The notes under the pieces are model-generated. The model had not been told where the DNA came from. It ran no database searches and saw nothing but the letters and a program-made list of their open reading frames with translations. From assembly GCF_003428875.1 (NCBI RefSeq), contig NZ_QQRS01000002.1:496001-560000 (forward strand): a stretch of DNA of 64,000 bases. Reading direction: 5' to 3'. Origin of the DNA: Planomicrobium okeanokoites. GTDB lineage: Bacteria; Bacillota; Bacilli; Bacillales_A; Planococcaceae. Position numbers and translations under genes: made by a program. This document shows positions 33,582 to 42,544 of the stretch, one piece after another (the first letter of the stretch is position 1; every line of letters begins with the position of its first letter).

Positions 33582-34271
33582 TTATTCATCGCCTAAATAT
33601 CGAGTTTCCAGCTCCTCCTCTTTCCCTGGCGACACAAAATACGCTTTCGCTTCTGGCCGGGAGCTGACAATCCTCTTTATTTCTCCGTTGACGTAATGAA
33701 TGGCCGCTCCGTCATCTGCGGCAATTCCCGGCTGCAATGTGCCGTCGTCCACCAGCTTCCGGTAAGTCGGCCGTCTTTCGGCTTCGCCGTCGTAATGCGG
33801 ACAGTTGCTGCCACTCAGGAAACCGAGCGCTTTCAGCGGCTCCAGCTTATCACCATAGGAATCGGTCACGCCTTCCTCGAACCAGCAGATCGATCCCGCG
33901 CTGATGCCGGCCAAGACGATTCCCTGATCCAGCGCTTTGAGCATGATTTCATCCAGCCCCCATTCCCTCCAGAGGGCCAGCAGATTTTTCGTGCTGCCTC
34001 CGCCTACATATATGATGTCCTTATCCAGCACATAACTTTCCAGGTCCCTGACCGGCGGCTTAAATAAAGACAGATGGCTCGTCTCGCAATTTTCCCCATT
34101 GAAGAAGTTATAGAAATTCTGGATCATGTTTTCATTGTCGCCAGCGGCCGTGCCGACATAACAGATTTTCGGCCTGTCTTTTCCGACCTGCTTCAAGATA
34201 TAACGGTCAAGCAACGGATTTTCCGGTTCCATCAGGAAACCGCCTCCGCCCATTGCGATAATTTGTTTCAT
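33582..34271 (-). CDS. peptidase E (S51 family)
   Basis: 229 residues. GGGSTKNLLALWREWGL and GISAGSICWFE carry the catalytic Ser in the elbow of S51 dipeptidase E/cyanophycinase-like enzymes; NCPHYD may provide the His. It cleaves N-terminal Asp-X dipeptides in E. coli. Cytoplasmic. Confidence 0.88.
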   Translation of the reverse strand: MKQIIAMGGGGFLMEPENPLLDRYILKQVGKDRPKICYVGTAAGDNENMIQNFYNFFNGENCETSHLSLFKPPVRDLESYVLDKDIIYVGGGSTKNLLALWREWGLDEIMLKALDQGIVLAGISAGSICWFEEGVTDSYGDKLEPLKALGFLSGSNCPHYDGEAERRPTYRKLVDDGTLQPGIAADDGAAIHYVNGEIKRIVSSRPEAKAYFVSPGKEEELETRYLGDE

Positions 34272-34320
34272 AAGTGTTCGCTCCTTCGTTTTCAGTCGGG
34301 TTTTCTATTGAGTTTTTGCG

Positions 34321-34352
34321 AGTTGGGCGTATTTGAACAAGAGTTGGGCGTA
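34321..34352. repeat. two-unit phased motif, AGTTGGGCGTA
   Basis: AGTTGGGCGTA at 34321-34331 and 34342-34352, 21 bp apart, in the divergent region of the peptidase E and membrane protein genes. Possibly the shortest member of the array class. Confidence 0.4.
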
Positions 34353-34568
34353 AACTGAAAATGCCTGGCAGCTGCAGTTCATCGATTGAGCGGATCGCTT
34401 TGTATAGGTAAATATTACCGTTCAAACCGCCTCATTACAATGCAATTCGGAACATTTTGATTTGTTTGCCATAACGTACCCCTATTTTCTGGCAGATGAG
34501 GTAAAATGGTTTTATTAAAGATTTTATTCCAATTGCTGATTCTAAAAATGGTTTTAGGAGGAATGCGG

Positions 34569-34880
34569 GTGGATGTGGATACGGTTTTGAATTTATATAT
34601 TTTCTTCCTAGCCGCTGCAGCTGTCCTGTGTATGGTGATCGCCTGGTTTGTCACTCGGATTTCCGAGAATCTTTTGATCGGTTTTGTCAGCATTTTCATC
34701 GCCAGCCTGCTCAGTTTGATGCTGATCTTCGGCTGGTTCCAGTCCATGACTATGGATGCCGCGGAAGACAACATCCACTGGATTTTCAGCTATGGCCTGG
34801 TGCTTCTGCTTTATCCGGTCTACCTGTTCATGAATTGGTTCATCTTAAAAAGAGCCCGGGGTGTCCGGGCAGAAGATTAG
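34569..34880 (+). CDS. small polytopic membrane protein
   Basis: 103 residues with three hydrophobic helices (LYIFFLAAAAVLCMVIAWFV, LLIGFVSIFIASLLSLMLIFGW, WIFSYGLVLLLYPVYLFMNWFI). GTG 34569 lies 7 nt after AGGAGG; the ATG at 34563 is only 1 nt from that RBS. No family recognised. Ends in a strong terminator. Confidence 0.6.
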   Translation: MDVDTVLNLYIFFLAAAAVLCMVIAWFVTRISENLLIGFVSIFIASLLSLMLIFGWFQSMTMDAAEDNIHWIFSYGLVLLLYPVYLFMNWFILKRARGVRAED

Positions 34881-34883
34881 CCC

Positions 34884-34910
34884 TCCCGGTTTCGATACCG
34901 GGATTTTTTT
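34884..34910 (+). terminator. terminator
   Basis: TCCCGGT/ACCGGGA stem with T7 after the small membrane protein gene. Confidence 0.9.
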
Positions 34911-34935
34911 ATGCGAATAAAATATTTTATTTCAT

Positions 34936-34963
34936 ATGAACTTTTTCGGCACTGCCGTGTCTA
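34936..34963 (+). promoter_or_regulatory. ECF-type promoter of the sigma operon
   Basis: ATGAAC, 16 bp, TGTCTA: close to the ECF pattern TGAAAC-N16-CGTCTA. It precedes an ECF sigma gene and suggests autoregulation. Confidence 0.55.
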
Positions 34964-34995
34964 ATGTGTAACCGGAAAGAAATGGGGTGTGGGTT

Positions 34996-35514
34996 GTGGA
35001 CGATATTGAAGTCGCCCGAAAAGCGATAAAAGGTGATGAAGAAGCATTCGTCACGTTGATGCAAATACATAAAGAAGCCTTATTGCGGACAGCTTTGGCT
35101 TTCCTGAAAAACGAGCACGATGCGCTGGAAGCATTGCAGGAGACGACTTATCGTGCATTCAAGAAAATCGGCACTTTAAAAGAACCTGCTTATGCCAAGA
35201 CCTGGCTCATCCGCATTACAATCAACTATTGCCAGGATCAATTAAAGAAAGACAAACGTTACGTCAGAGATGGAAAATCAGCGGATTCCGCTGTATCTGA
35301 CAACCTGACGCAGCTGGAATTGCAGGAAGCTTTAAGCATCTTGTCGGCCGATGAGCAGCAATTGATCTATATGAAGTATTTTCAGGATGTCAAAATCAAA
35401 GACATCGCTGCCCTCGAGAAAATCCCGGAAGGCACCGTGAAATCACGATTGCATAAAACATTGCGGACACTGCGCAGCCATTTCGAAGGCAAAGGAGAGA
35501 TGGACCATGTATGA
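34996..35514 (+). CDS. ECF sigma factor
   Basis: 172 residues. Region 2 (AFVTLMQIHKEALLRTALAFLKNEHDALEALQETTYRAFKKI) and region 4 (LSADEQQLIYMKYFQDVKIKDIAALEKIPEGTVKSRLHKTLRTL) are intact. GTG at 34996 is the likely start; GTG 34987 is an alternative. It overlaps the next gene, a DUF4179 membrane protein, by 8 bp, the usual sigma/anti-sigma pair of Bacillales. Confidence 0.92.
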   Translation: MDDIEVARKAIKGDEEAFVTLMQIHKEALLRTALAFLKNEHDALEALQETTYRAFKKIGTLKEPAYAKTWLIRITINYCQDQLKKDKRYVRDGKSADSAVSDNLTQLELQEALSILSADEQQLIYMKYFQDVKIKDIAALEKIPEGTVKSRLHKTLRTLRSHFEGKGEMDHV

Positions 35515-36838
35515 AAAAGAGGAACAGAAATTGACTGGTTTCAAAGATCGCCTTGAACAGGTCGCTCTTCCTTTGGAAGCGGCGGATGGCGCAATCATGC
35601 AGGGACTGGAACGGGCGAAACGTGAAAAGCTGCAAGCGCGGGCCAAGCGCAAGCGGACCCTTTGGAGTTTGGCGGCTGCGGCGTTGATTATACTGACCTT
35701 GGTGACGACGATCCGCGTGTCCCCCGCTTTTGCCAATGCGGTGGCCTCGATTCCGGGTATGGAGGAATTTGTGGAATTGATCCAGAATGATAAAGGATTA
35801 CAAGGCGTATTTGAAAACGAATATTACCAGCCGATCGGCGAGTCGCAAACGATTGGCAACGCGACTTTGACGATTGACGGAGTTATTTTGGATGAGTCGG
35901 GGATGAATATTTTTTATACGATTGAGTCGGCTGTGGAGATGGGGGATATTGTGATCGAAGGGCCTGCTTTAGAAAATCAGCAGGATGTGCCGCCATCCAG
36001 TATTTCTTATAATCATCCAATCACTCAGGAAGATTCACCGAGGAGATATTCCGATATTTTGGGCTTCACTTTCCAGGACCCGGTCAAATTTGAAGATTTA
36101 AATTTCACCTTGGAGTTGCCGATAATATTGGATGGCACTAAGTTCGATTTTTCTGTGCCTTTTACAATTCCGGAAAACGTGAAGCCTAGTATCGTTTATG
36201 AGATGAATGAGGAAGTTGAAGTTGAAGGGCAGAAATTCACCGTAAAAGACGTTACGATCCACCCGCTGCGTATTGGTGTTCGAATTTCATTCGATTCAAA
36301 AAATACGATGAAAGTTCTTCAATTTGAAGATATGCGCCTGGAAGATCAGAATGGCGAAGTCTGGGGATCAATTATGAATGGGATTTCTTCCCGCGGCGAA
36401 GATGAAAATGGTGATTACGTTTATTTCCTTCAAAGCAATTATTTCGAAACTCCCGAAGAGCTTTATTTGCGGATCAATAAAATGCAGGCAGTCGACAAAG
36501 AAAACGCTTCTCTTGTCATTGATACGGAAAAAGGTTCATTGATCAATACTCCGAAGGATGACAATCTGGAGATGGTCCACTCAAGCCGTGACGGATTTGA
36601 ATTAACCTTAAAGACTCCGCTTGAAGAAGAATTCAATTTTGGACTCGGAGCAGGACTAACCGATGCAAATGGAAAGAAAGTGGATGTTGCGTCGGAAGGA
36701 ATGGGGTTCAAGGAAGACAATATTCGCTCCTGGACAGTCGATATCAATGACGATGGCTATATCAACCCCGTCAAAATGGAATTGTTCGCCTACCCCAACT
36801 ACATCAACGGAGACGTTAAAATTGAACTGAAAAAATGA
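35507..36838 (+). CDS. DUF4179 anti-sigma factor
   Basis: 443 residues. The cytoplasmic N-terminus (about 1-48) should bind the sigma factor; one helix at about 49-70 (LWSLAAAALIILTLVTTI); then the DUF4179 extracellular domain (VSPAFANAVASIPGMEEFVELI) and a beta-rich C-terminal part (DUF5643-like). It holds the ECF sigma factor at the membrane until a surface signal arrives. Starts inside the sigma gene. Confidence 0.88.
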   Translation: MYEKEEQKLTGFKDRLEQVALPLEAADGAIMQGLERAKREKLQARAKRKRTLWSLAAAALIILTLVTTIRVSPAFANAVASIPGMEEFVELIQNDKGLQGVFENEYYQPIGESQTIGNATLTIDGVILDESGMNIFYTIESAVEMGDIVIEGPALENQQDVPPSSISYNHPITQEDSPRRYSDILGFTFQDPVKFEDLNFTLELPIILDGTKFDFSVPFTIPENVKPSIVYEMNEEVEVEGQKFTVKDVTIHPLRIGVRISFDSKNTMKVLQFEDMRLEDQNGEVWGSIMNGISSRGEDENGDYVYFLQSNYFETPEELYLRINKMQAVDKENASLVIDTEKGSLINTPKDDNLEMVHSSRDGFELTLKTPLEEEFNFGLGAGLTDANGKKVDVASEGMGFKEDNIRSWTVDINDDGYINPVKMELFAYPNYINGDVKIELKK

Positions 36839-36853
36839 CAAGCGTACACTAAA

Positions 36854-36888
36854 GGGCAGGAACCTTCTTAAGGTTCTTGCCTGTTTTA
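36854..36888 (+). terminator. terminator of the sigma operon
   Basis: GGCAGGAACCTT/AAGGTTCTTGCC stem followed by TGTTTTATTT. Confidence 0.85.
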
Positions 36889-36940
36889 TTTCAATGAAAG
36901 GCAATTCGTATGCAATATATGGAAATGGAGTGAATCGAAG

Positions 36941-37672
36941 ATGAGCAAAACAGCAATCATCACCGGGGCCAGCAGCGGCATCGGACAAGCAGCAGCAAAA
37001 GAGTTGGCGAATAAAGGATTTTCCGTCATGCTGGCGGCGCGGCGCGAAGAACGCCTCGTGGAATTGAAGAAGGAAATCGAAGACGCCGGCGGACGCGCGG
37101 CTTATAAAGTGACGGACGTTACGTCAGCCGAAGAAATGAAAGCGTTGGCCGAAGCGACTATCGAGCAGTTCGGACAAATCGACGTTCTGCTGAACAACGC
37201 GGGCTTGATGCCTTTATCATTCATGAATAAATTGAAGATTGACGAGTGGGACCGCATGGTCGACGTCAATATCAAAGGTGTGCTTTACGGTATCGCAGCC
37301 GTCCTGCCGCATATGGAAGAGCGTAAGGAGGGCCACATCATCAATGTTTCTTCCGTGGCGGGACATGATGTCACAAAAGGCAGTGCAGTTTATAGCGGCA
37401 CGAAATTTGCCGTGCGCGCAATTACGGAAGGATTGCGCCAGGAGTTGGATCCTGCGATGAACATCCGTGCGACAATCGTGTCACCGGGTGCCGTTGCGAC
37501 GGAACTTACGGAAACAATTACGGACAAGGATATCTTGTCGGCCTTTTCGAATGGCCCGTCCATGGAATTCCTGCAGGCGGAAGACATCGCGCGCGCGATC
37601 GGGTATGCCGTTGAGCAGCCGGCGCATGTCGATGTGAATGAAATATTGATCCGTCCTAGACAACAGAAATAA
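36941..37672 (+). CDS. short-chain dehydrogenase/reductase
   Basis: 243 residues, classical SDR. TGASSGIG (cofactor), NNAG, Ser in INVSSVAG, YSGTKFA as YxxxK. The ARRxERL after the second strand favours NADP(H). Close to the YdfG/serine 3-dehydrogenase-like branch. Substrate unknown. Followed by a terminator and the repeat arrays at 37.7 kb. Confidence 0.92.
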   Translation: MSKTAIITGASSGIGQAAAKELANKGFSVMLAARREERLVELKKEIEDAGGRAAYKVTDVTSAEEMKALAEATIEQFGQIDVLLNNAGLMPLSFMNKLKIDEWDRMVDVNIKGVLYGIAAVLPHMEERKEGHIINVSSVAGHDVTKGSAVYSGTKFAVRAITEGLRQELDPAMNIRATIVSPGAVATELTETITDKDILSAFSNGPSMEFLQAEDIARAIGYAVEQPAHVDVNEILIRPRQQK

Positions 37673-37683
37673 TTTGTGGCAAT

Positions 37684-37716
37684 CCCCCTGGAAATTCTGT
37701 TTCCAGGGGGATTTTT
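37684..37716 (+). terminator. terminator of the SDR gene
   Basis: CCCCCTGGAA/TTCCAGGGGG stem with T5. The same stem with another loop recurs at 37833-37866. Confidence 0.9.
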
Positions 37717-37720
37717 GCTG

Positions 37721-37830
37721 AACGCCGATAAAACTTTTTAATCGCTCGCATTTTCGATTAATCGCCCGCAAATAATTTTAATCGCCCGCATTTTTGTCTA
37801 ACCGCCCGCAAAAATTTTTAACCGCCCGCA
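37721..37830. repeat. phased motif array, core ATCGCCCGCA
   Basis: Units start at 37721 (AACGCCGATA), 37741, 37761, 37781, 37801 and 37821: exact 20-bp period over six units. Cores read ATCGCTCGCA, ATCGCCCGCA or ACCGCCCGCA; the filler is T/A-rich and variable. Confidence 0.95.
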
Positions 37831-37831
37831 A

Positions 37832-37866
37832 GCCCCCTGGAATTTTGGATTCCAGGGGGCTTTTTC
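37832..37866 (+). terminator. second copy of the SDR terminator
   Basis: CCCCCTGGAA/TTCCAGGGGG stem with T5, 149 bp after the first copy. It stands between two motif arrays, with no gene to terminate, so it looks like a duplicated module. Confidence 0.8.
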
Positions 37867-37870
37867 GCGG

Positions 37871-38022
37871 AACGCGCATAAGTGATGGCTAATCGAGCGT
37901 ATTTTTTTCTAATCGCGCATAAAATTTTTTAATCGCGCGTATTTTCTCTTAATCGCGCATATCTTCTTCTAATCGCACGCAAGCTGGTCTTAATCGCACG
38001 CATTTCATTCTAATCGCACGCA
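37871..38022. repeat. phased motif array, cores ATCGCGCATA and ATCGCACGCA
   Basis: Units start at 37871, 37892, 37912, 37932, 37952, 37972, 37993 and 38013 (20 or 21 bp). The core shifts from AACGCGCATA through ATCGCGCATA/ATCGCGCGTA to ATCGCACGCA across the array. Confidence 0.95.
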
Positions 38023-38093
38023 AACCGCCGTTCCCCGATTAAACCATCTCTTCAACCCACACATCCCCTCTCCAAAAATCCCAAAAACTTCAA

Positions 38094-38133
38094 AAACCAA
38101 AAAGGAAGCTTTTCGCTGCGCGAAAAGCCTCCC
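38094..38133 (-). terminator. terminator of the DUF4064 gene
   Basis: GGAGGCTTTTCGC-GCA-GCGAAAAGCTTCC on the minus strand with a T-rich tail. The loop-closing TTTTCGC/GCGAAAA is the same as in stem 2 of the double-hairpin elements. Confidence 0.8.
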
Positions 38134-38147
38134 ATTTCAATTCCGAA

Positions 38148-38573
38148 TTACATTTCCAACGTCGTTTTCGGTTTGCGCACAAGGCACATGATGCCGGCTA
38201 CCAGATAGAAAATACCGGCAATGACGCCGACGCCTGTTGTAACGAACGAGACTATAACTGCAGTGGCGATGAAGATGATGCCGGCGATGACCGGCTTACT
38301 GTTGCCTTTCAGCAAGACCATTGCAATGATTCCGAGAACGATTGCGCCGATGGCTGATGCCAGAAGCACCCATCCGCCTGCACCCATCAAGTCAATCATT
38401 GCATCGAACTCATCCATTGTCAGATCCGTCGTCGGGTCGCCTGTCCCCGTCATCGTTTCTTCCATTAGTTCTCGATTGTTCTGCATCCAGAGCATGAATC
38501 CTCCAATTGCCGCCATAAATGCATAACCTAACGCTCCAATAATTCCTAATACGATTTCTGCTGTACGTTTCAT
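38148..38573 (-). CDS. DUF4064 membrane protein
   Basis: 141 residues. TAEIVLGIIGALGYAFMAAIGGFML opening, an acidic extracellular loop (MDEFDAMIDLMG), then three helices ending in LVRKPK. Matches the four-helix DUF4064 family of Firmicutes, function unknown. Lies 38 bp after the ABC permease gene on the same strand. RBS AGGAGG. Confidence 0.8.
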   Translation of the reverse strand: MKRTAEIVLGIIGALGYAFMAAIGGFMLWMQNNRELMEETMTGTGDPTTDLTMDEFDAMIDLMGAGGWVLLASAIGAIVLGIIAMVLLKGNSKPVIAGIIFIATAVIVSFVTTGVGVIAGIFYLVAGIMCLVRKPKTTLEM

Positions 38574-38611
38574 TATTTATTCCTCCTAAATGTTTTATTC
38601 AAAGTTAAGCT

Positions 38612-39568
38612 TTAATTTCCTGCTACGTCCCGTTTCGTAAAGGCTGCCCACGCTGCGCCCATGAAGATGGCGAAGTAGACCAGCAGCACGATGATCGAGA
38701 AGGTCATCGACATTCCAGAAATCATCGGTTCCGTACCGTTTGTGTATTGTTGCAGGTTGGTGTTGGCGAACAGGATGAATTTCGACCATTCGTATTGCGA
38801 CAGGAACGCGACAATCGTGTTGCCCGCCATCATCAGGAAGATCGCCAGGCCGATTGCCATGCCGCTGCTTCTGAAGATAGCCGAAATCATGAAGGCGAAA
38901 GTCGCCATCATCACCAGTGTGACGATGCTGAAGCCGTAAGATTTCGCGATTTCACCCAATACATCATTATATGCGTAGCCTGGCATCATGTCCTGCACGA
39001 TCATCGGATTCAAGCCGTTCAATCCGAATAATACTGCGCCGACTAACCAGGATGCCAACAGCAGGAATATGAGCAATGTCAAAGCGAATATCAATACGGA
39101 CACGTATTTGGACAATAAAATCTTCGTCCGCGAAATCGGGCGGATCAGCAGTAATTTGATGGTGCCCCATTTAAATTCGTTTGAAATGATGCCCGCTGCC
39201 ACGATAATCGTGAACAGGCTGATGACCGAAGTGAGGAAACTGTTTTCAAGCACATATTCCCAGCCGTCATAAGGCTGCGGCTTGATGTTATTTTCGAGAT
39301 GGTAATTGTTTTCGGCAATAATCATGTCATTCATGAAGCCGCCGAATTCTTCATCCGCCATTTCAGCAGTCAGCTGCGCATTTTCTTCCTGCAATTCCGT
39401 TTGCCAGCCATCCCCGTACTCTTTGAAATCCGACTCGGTTCCGAAAAATTTTGTAATAAGTCCTCCGCCGATGGCAATCACGAGGAGCACCGCAAACATG
39501 ACCCACGTACCTTTTTTCGCGTACAGTTTGATCTGTTCATTCCAGATCAGCTTCATGAAATTATTCAA
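38612..39568 (-). CDS. ABC-2 type permease
   Basis: About 318 residues. One helix near the N-terminus (WVMFAVLLVIAIGGGLI), a large extracellular loop (about 40-115), then five helices, the ABC-2 exporter layout (NatB/YhcI-like). TTG 39568 is 7 nt after GGAGAG and overlaps the stop of the ATPase gene; ATG 39556 is an alternative with worse spacing. Works with the ATPase at 39561-40481 to export an unknown substrate. Confidence 0.87.
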   Translation of the reverse strand: MNNFMKLIWNEQIKLYAKKGTWVMFAVLLVIAIGGGLITKFFGTESDFKEYGDGWQTELQEENAQLTAEMADEEFGGFMNDMIIAENNYHLENNIKPQPYDGWEYVLENSFLTSVISLFTIIVAAGIISNEFKWGTIKLLLIRPISRTKILLSKYVSVLIFALTLLIFLLLASWLVGAVLFGLNGLNPMIVQDMMPGYAYNDVLGEIAKSYGFSIVTLVMMATFAFMISAIFRSSGMAIGLAIFLMMAGNTIVAFLSQYEWSKFILFANTNLQQYTNGTEPMISGMSMTFSIIVLLVYFAIFMGAAWAAFTKRDVAGN

Positions 39569-40481
39569 TCGTATTCTCTCCAATCAGGTCAAAGAATTTA
39601 TCTTCCAGCGTTGCCTGAAGGACACGGACGCCGTAAATGCTGATGCCCAGCTCCATCAGGTTTTTCAGGATGTGCGGAATCTCTTCCCGTTTGACCGACA
39701 TGGAAAGTTCCTTGCTGCCGACACCGACTTCATTGGCCAGATGGCCGTCCAGGTAGGTTTTGGCCGTATCCATCGGTTCGACTTCGATGTACACTTCTTT
39801 CAGCGCTTCCTCGTTCTCGACCGCTCTGACCTCTTTGATGGCGATCAATTCGCCGTTTTTGATGACGCCGATCCGGTCGCACATCAATTCGATTTCCGTC
39901 AGTAAGTGGCTGGATACGATAACCGCCACATTCTCTTTTTCCGCAAGATTGCGTATGTATTTCCGGATTTCACGGATTCCTGATGGATCCAGCCCATTTG
40001 TCGGCTCATCCAGTATCAAAATCGACGGTCCATGCAATAAAGCCTGAGCGATTCCAAGACGCTGGCGCATACCAAGTGAGTAACGCCCCGCTTTTTCGTG
40101 TATCGCCTTTTCCAGTCCAACCAGAGAAACCACTTCTTTGATCCGCTCATCTGTGACGCCTTCAACCATCCGCGCATATTGCTTCAGATTCTTCCAGCCG
40201 CTCAGGAATGGATACATCTCCGGATTTTCAACGATAGCGCCGACATGCTGGATCGCTCCTTTGAAATCGGTTTTGATGCTTTTGCCTTCAATCAGGACAT
40301 CGCCTTCTGTGATGTCGATGAGTCCAACCATCATCCGGATCGTTGTCGTCTTCCCTGCACCGTTCGGCCCTAAAAACCCGAACACTTCGCCTGCCCTGAT
40401 ATCAAAATCCAGTCCTTTGATAATCGGCTTGCTGCCAATCGTCTTTTTTAAATTCACTAATTGCATTGCCGGCTTCGACAT
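39561..40481 (-). CDS. ABC exporter ATPase
   Basis: 306 residues. Walker A GPNGAGKTT, signature YSLGMRQRLGIAQ, Walker B ILILDEPTNGLD, switch His in SSHLL. A C-terminal extension (about 220-306) is typical for NatA/BcrA-type ATPases. ATG 40481 follows CGGAGG. Pairs with the ABC-2 permease downstream (overlapping genes). Confidence 0.93.
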   Translation of the reverse strand: MSKPAMQLVNLKKTIGSKPIIKGLDFDIRAGEVFGFLGPNGAGKTTTIRMMVGLIDITEGDVLIEGKSIKTDFKGAIQHVGAIVENPEMYPFLSGWKNLKQYARMVEGVTDERIKEVVSLVGLEKAIHEKAGRYSLGMRQRLGIAQALLHGPSILILDEPTNGLDPSGIREIRKYIRNLAEKENVAVIVSSHLLTEIELMCDRIGVIKNGELIAIKEVRAVENEEALKEVYIEVEPMDTAKTYLDGHLANEVGVGSKELSMSVKREEIPHILKNLMELGISIYGVRVLQATLEDKFFDLIGENTIE

Positions 40482-40620
40482 GATGTGCACCTCCGTATTT
40501 TACTTTCCACTCTTTTCTACGAACCAACAGGAAGAAAGTTCCCATAAATGGTAATTCTCCTAAAAATTATTGGATACAGAAAATTTAAGGTGGTGAAAAT
40601 AGGTTGATACAGAAATTCAA

Positions 40621-40657
40621 AAAAAGTACGTCTCCCTCACTGAAGACGTACTTTTTT
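40621..40657 (-). terminator. terminator of the HIT gene operon
   Basis: AAAAAGTACGTCT/AGACGTACTTTTTT stem, T-runs on both strands. Confidence 0.85.
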
Positions 40658-40679
40658 GCGGCATTGCTTATTACGTTAA

Positions 40680-41090
40680 TTAACTCTGATGCTGCGGACG
40701 CTTGTTTTCCGGCTTTTTGATCCAGTGGCGCAAGCCTTTTCCGGCATACGGTTCATCGTTGTAACGCGGGATGATATGGAAATGGCTGTGCAGAATTGAT
40801 TGATTCGACGCTTCGCCGACATTCCAGCCGAGCGTGAAGCCGTCAGGCGAATATTCCTGCTTCAGATATTCCTGCGCCTGCTGCATCAATTCGTAAGTGT
40901 CATTCCATTCTTCCTTCGTCAATTCAAATGTGTTCACGCGGTGGGTTTTGGGAATGATGATGCCGGATCCTTCCAACACACCTTGATGACGGTCATGCTG
41001 CAAAAAGTAGCATGTATCATTTTCAAGGATGATATGCTGTTCCGGGTCATCCGCGAAATTACAGTATGGGCAATCCTCTTTATAAGTCAT
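40680..41090 (-). CDS. HIT family protein
   Basis: 136 residues. SILHSHFHIIPR is the HxHxH histidine triad; CPYCNF near the N-terminus is a zinc-type pair as in many HIT proteins. A nucleotidyl hydrolase or transferase (for example of dinucleoside polyphosphates). Last of a likely operon with the phosphoesterase at 41102. Confidence 0.9.
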   Translation of the reverse strand: MTYKEDCPYCNFADDPEQHIILENDTCYFLQHDRHQGVLEGSGIIIPKTHRVNTFELTKEEWNDTYELMQQAQEYLKQEYSPDGFTLGWNVGEASNQSILHSHFHIIPRYNDEPYAGKGLRHWIKKPENKRPQHQS

Positions 41091-41101
41091 TGTTTTCTCC
41101 C

Positions 41102-41863
41102 CTATCTCTTTTTCAATGAAGCATTTGCCTGGCCGCCGTGGAATATGCGCAGAATGAAATCACGCTCCGGCACCTGCAGTTTGTCATATGCCTCAAGAAA
41201 CTTTTTATTGTCATAGGCAGCCGATTTTATTTCCACTTCAAAGCCCTCTTCTTTCGCTTCGATGATGGCATACGGTGCTTCCGGTTTATCGTTGCAGCCG
41301 AGAGCACCGGGGTTCAGGTAAATCGTCCGGTCGTTATGAAAAAAATGCTGCGGATGGTGATGGCCGAAGCAAATGAGACTTTCATCGTGGCCGCTGAACA
41401 TTTTTTCAGCGTTGCCAAGATTCGGCTCGACGATCTGTGAGAACGGATCCTCGCTGATCGGCATTGCCGTTTTACGGTTTTCCATATGATAATGTGTGAA
41501 AAGCACACGATGTCCGCTGAATTCTTCACGGATGACGCGCGGCAATTGCTCAAGCTTCCCGATAAACTTGGCGTCCATATTATCCGCAATCCATTGATGG
41601 TGGGCAAGGACGTGGAGATGGCTTCTTGGATATTCGCGTCCTGCTGCGAGCGCCAGAACAGCTTCATCGTGGTTGCCGGTGAGCATCGATACGTCGTTCC
41701 GGCCAAACAGGATACCCAGCACTTCACCCGTTTCGTGACCGATCGCAATCATATCGCCCAGACAATAAATATGGCTGACATCACCGGCAGCGTCGATTTC
41801 AGCAAGCACCGCTTCCAAAGCGCCGGCGTTGCCGTGGACATCCGTTATCACTGCAAATTTCAT
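41102..41863 (-). CDS. metallophosphoesterase, YfcE-like
   Basis: 253 residues. ITDVHGNAGAL, LGDMIAIGHET, LTGNHDEAVL, FTHYH and FGHHHPQHF give the dinuclear metal site of calcineurin-type phosphoesterases. NPGALGCNDKPEAPYAI is typical of the YfcE/MJ0936 branch (phosphodiesterases). 11 bp upstream of the HIT gene. Confidence 0.9.
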   Translation of the reverse strand: MKFAVITDVHGNAGALEAVLAEIDAAGDVSHIYCLGDMIAIGHETGEVLGILFGRNDVSMLTGNHDEAVLALAAGREYPRSHLHVLAHHQWIADNMDAKFIGKLEQLPRVIREEFSGHRVLFTHYHMENRKTAMPISEDPFSQIVEPNLGNAEKMFSGHDESLICFGHHHPQHFFHNDRTIYLNPGALGCNDKPEAPYAIIEAKEEGFEVEIKSAAYDNKKFLEAYDKLQVPERDFILRIFHGGQANASLKKR

Positions 41864-41899
41864 GGCTGGATTCCTCCATTTTTCATTTCTTCCCTGCTG

Positions 41900-42544
41900 T
41901 TACGAAACATCCGTGTTTGCTTTTGACAGAATGATGACGCCCCCACAATGCGACACGGGGTGAAATTCACTGTGGCAGATGTGACTGATCGATGCTTTAA
42001 ACTCGTCGTAGGCAAAGTAGAACTCATCCTCGTCCCAGTAAGAAATACTGTTCAATCGGCATTGCGCCAGATCTTTGCGTGTACGGAACGCGATATCGCC
42101 GATATAGATCTTGCCATCCGGCTTCAAGCGCGCCAGCAAGGTTTCGATAAATACCGTTTTCTCTGCATCCGTCAGATGGTGCAGCGCATACGTGCTGACG
42201 ATCGTATCATAAAGGCTGCTGGCAATCGGTTCCGGCAGACCTTCAGTGATGTCCGCTTGCAGGAGACGTGCTTTCGGCATCTTCTGCTGCGCGATGGCGA
42301 TCATTTCCTCCGAAAAATCGATGCCGTCGATATGGTGGCCATTTTCGCATAGTTTTGCCGCTAATATACCTGTTCCGAATCCGATGTCCAGCACATGCGA
42401 TTGTTCTTTCTGCATAGCTTCATTGAAAATCAAATTCAATATTTCCTTATATCCTGCAAACGGATATTCGTTGTTTTCTTCGCTCAATTGAACGGTGCGG
42501 TCGTAATCGTTTGCCCACAAATCAAAGCCTTGCTTATTTAACAT
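41900..42544 (-). CDS. class I SAM-dependent methyltransferase
   Basis: 214 residues. Motif I VLDIGFGTGILAAKL, acidic post-I IDGIDFSEEM, and YALHHLTDAEK. A methyltransferase of the YrrT/UbiE-like kind; substrate unknown. 36 bp upstream of the phosphoesterase gene and probably in one transcript with it. Confidence 0.9.
   Translation of the reverse strand: MLNKQGFDLWANDYDRTVQLSEENNEYPFAGYKEILNLIFNEAMQKEQSHVLDIGFGTGILAAKLCENGHHIDGIDFSEEMIAIAQQKMPKARLLQADITEGLPEPIASSLYDTIVSTYALHHLTDAEKTVFIETLLARLKPDGKIYIGDIAFRTRKDLAQCRLNSISYWDEDEFYFAYDEFKASISHICHSEFHPVSHCGGVIILSKANTDVS

Noticed and set aside
37832-37866. End of an unannotated gene before the second CCCCCTGGAA hairpin
   Set aside because: The 120 bp before it are the 20-bp array and contain no frame with an RBS.
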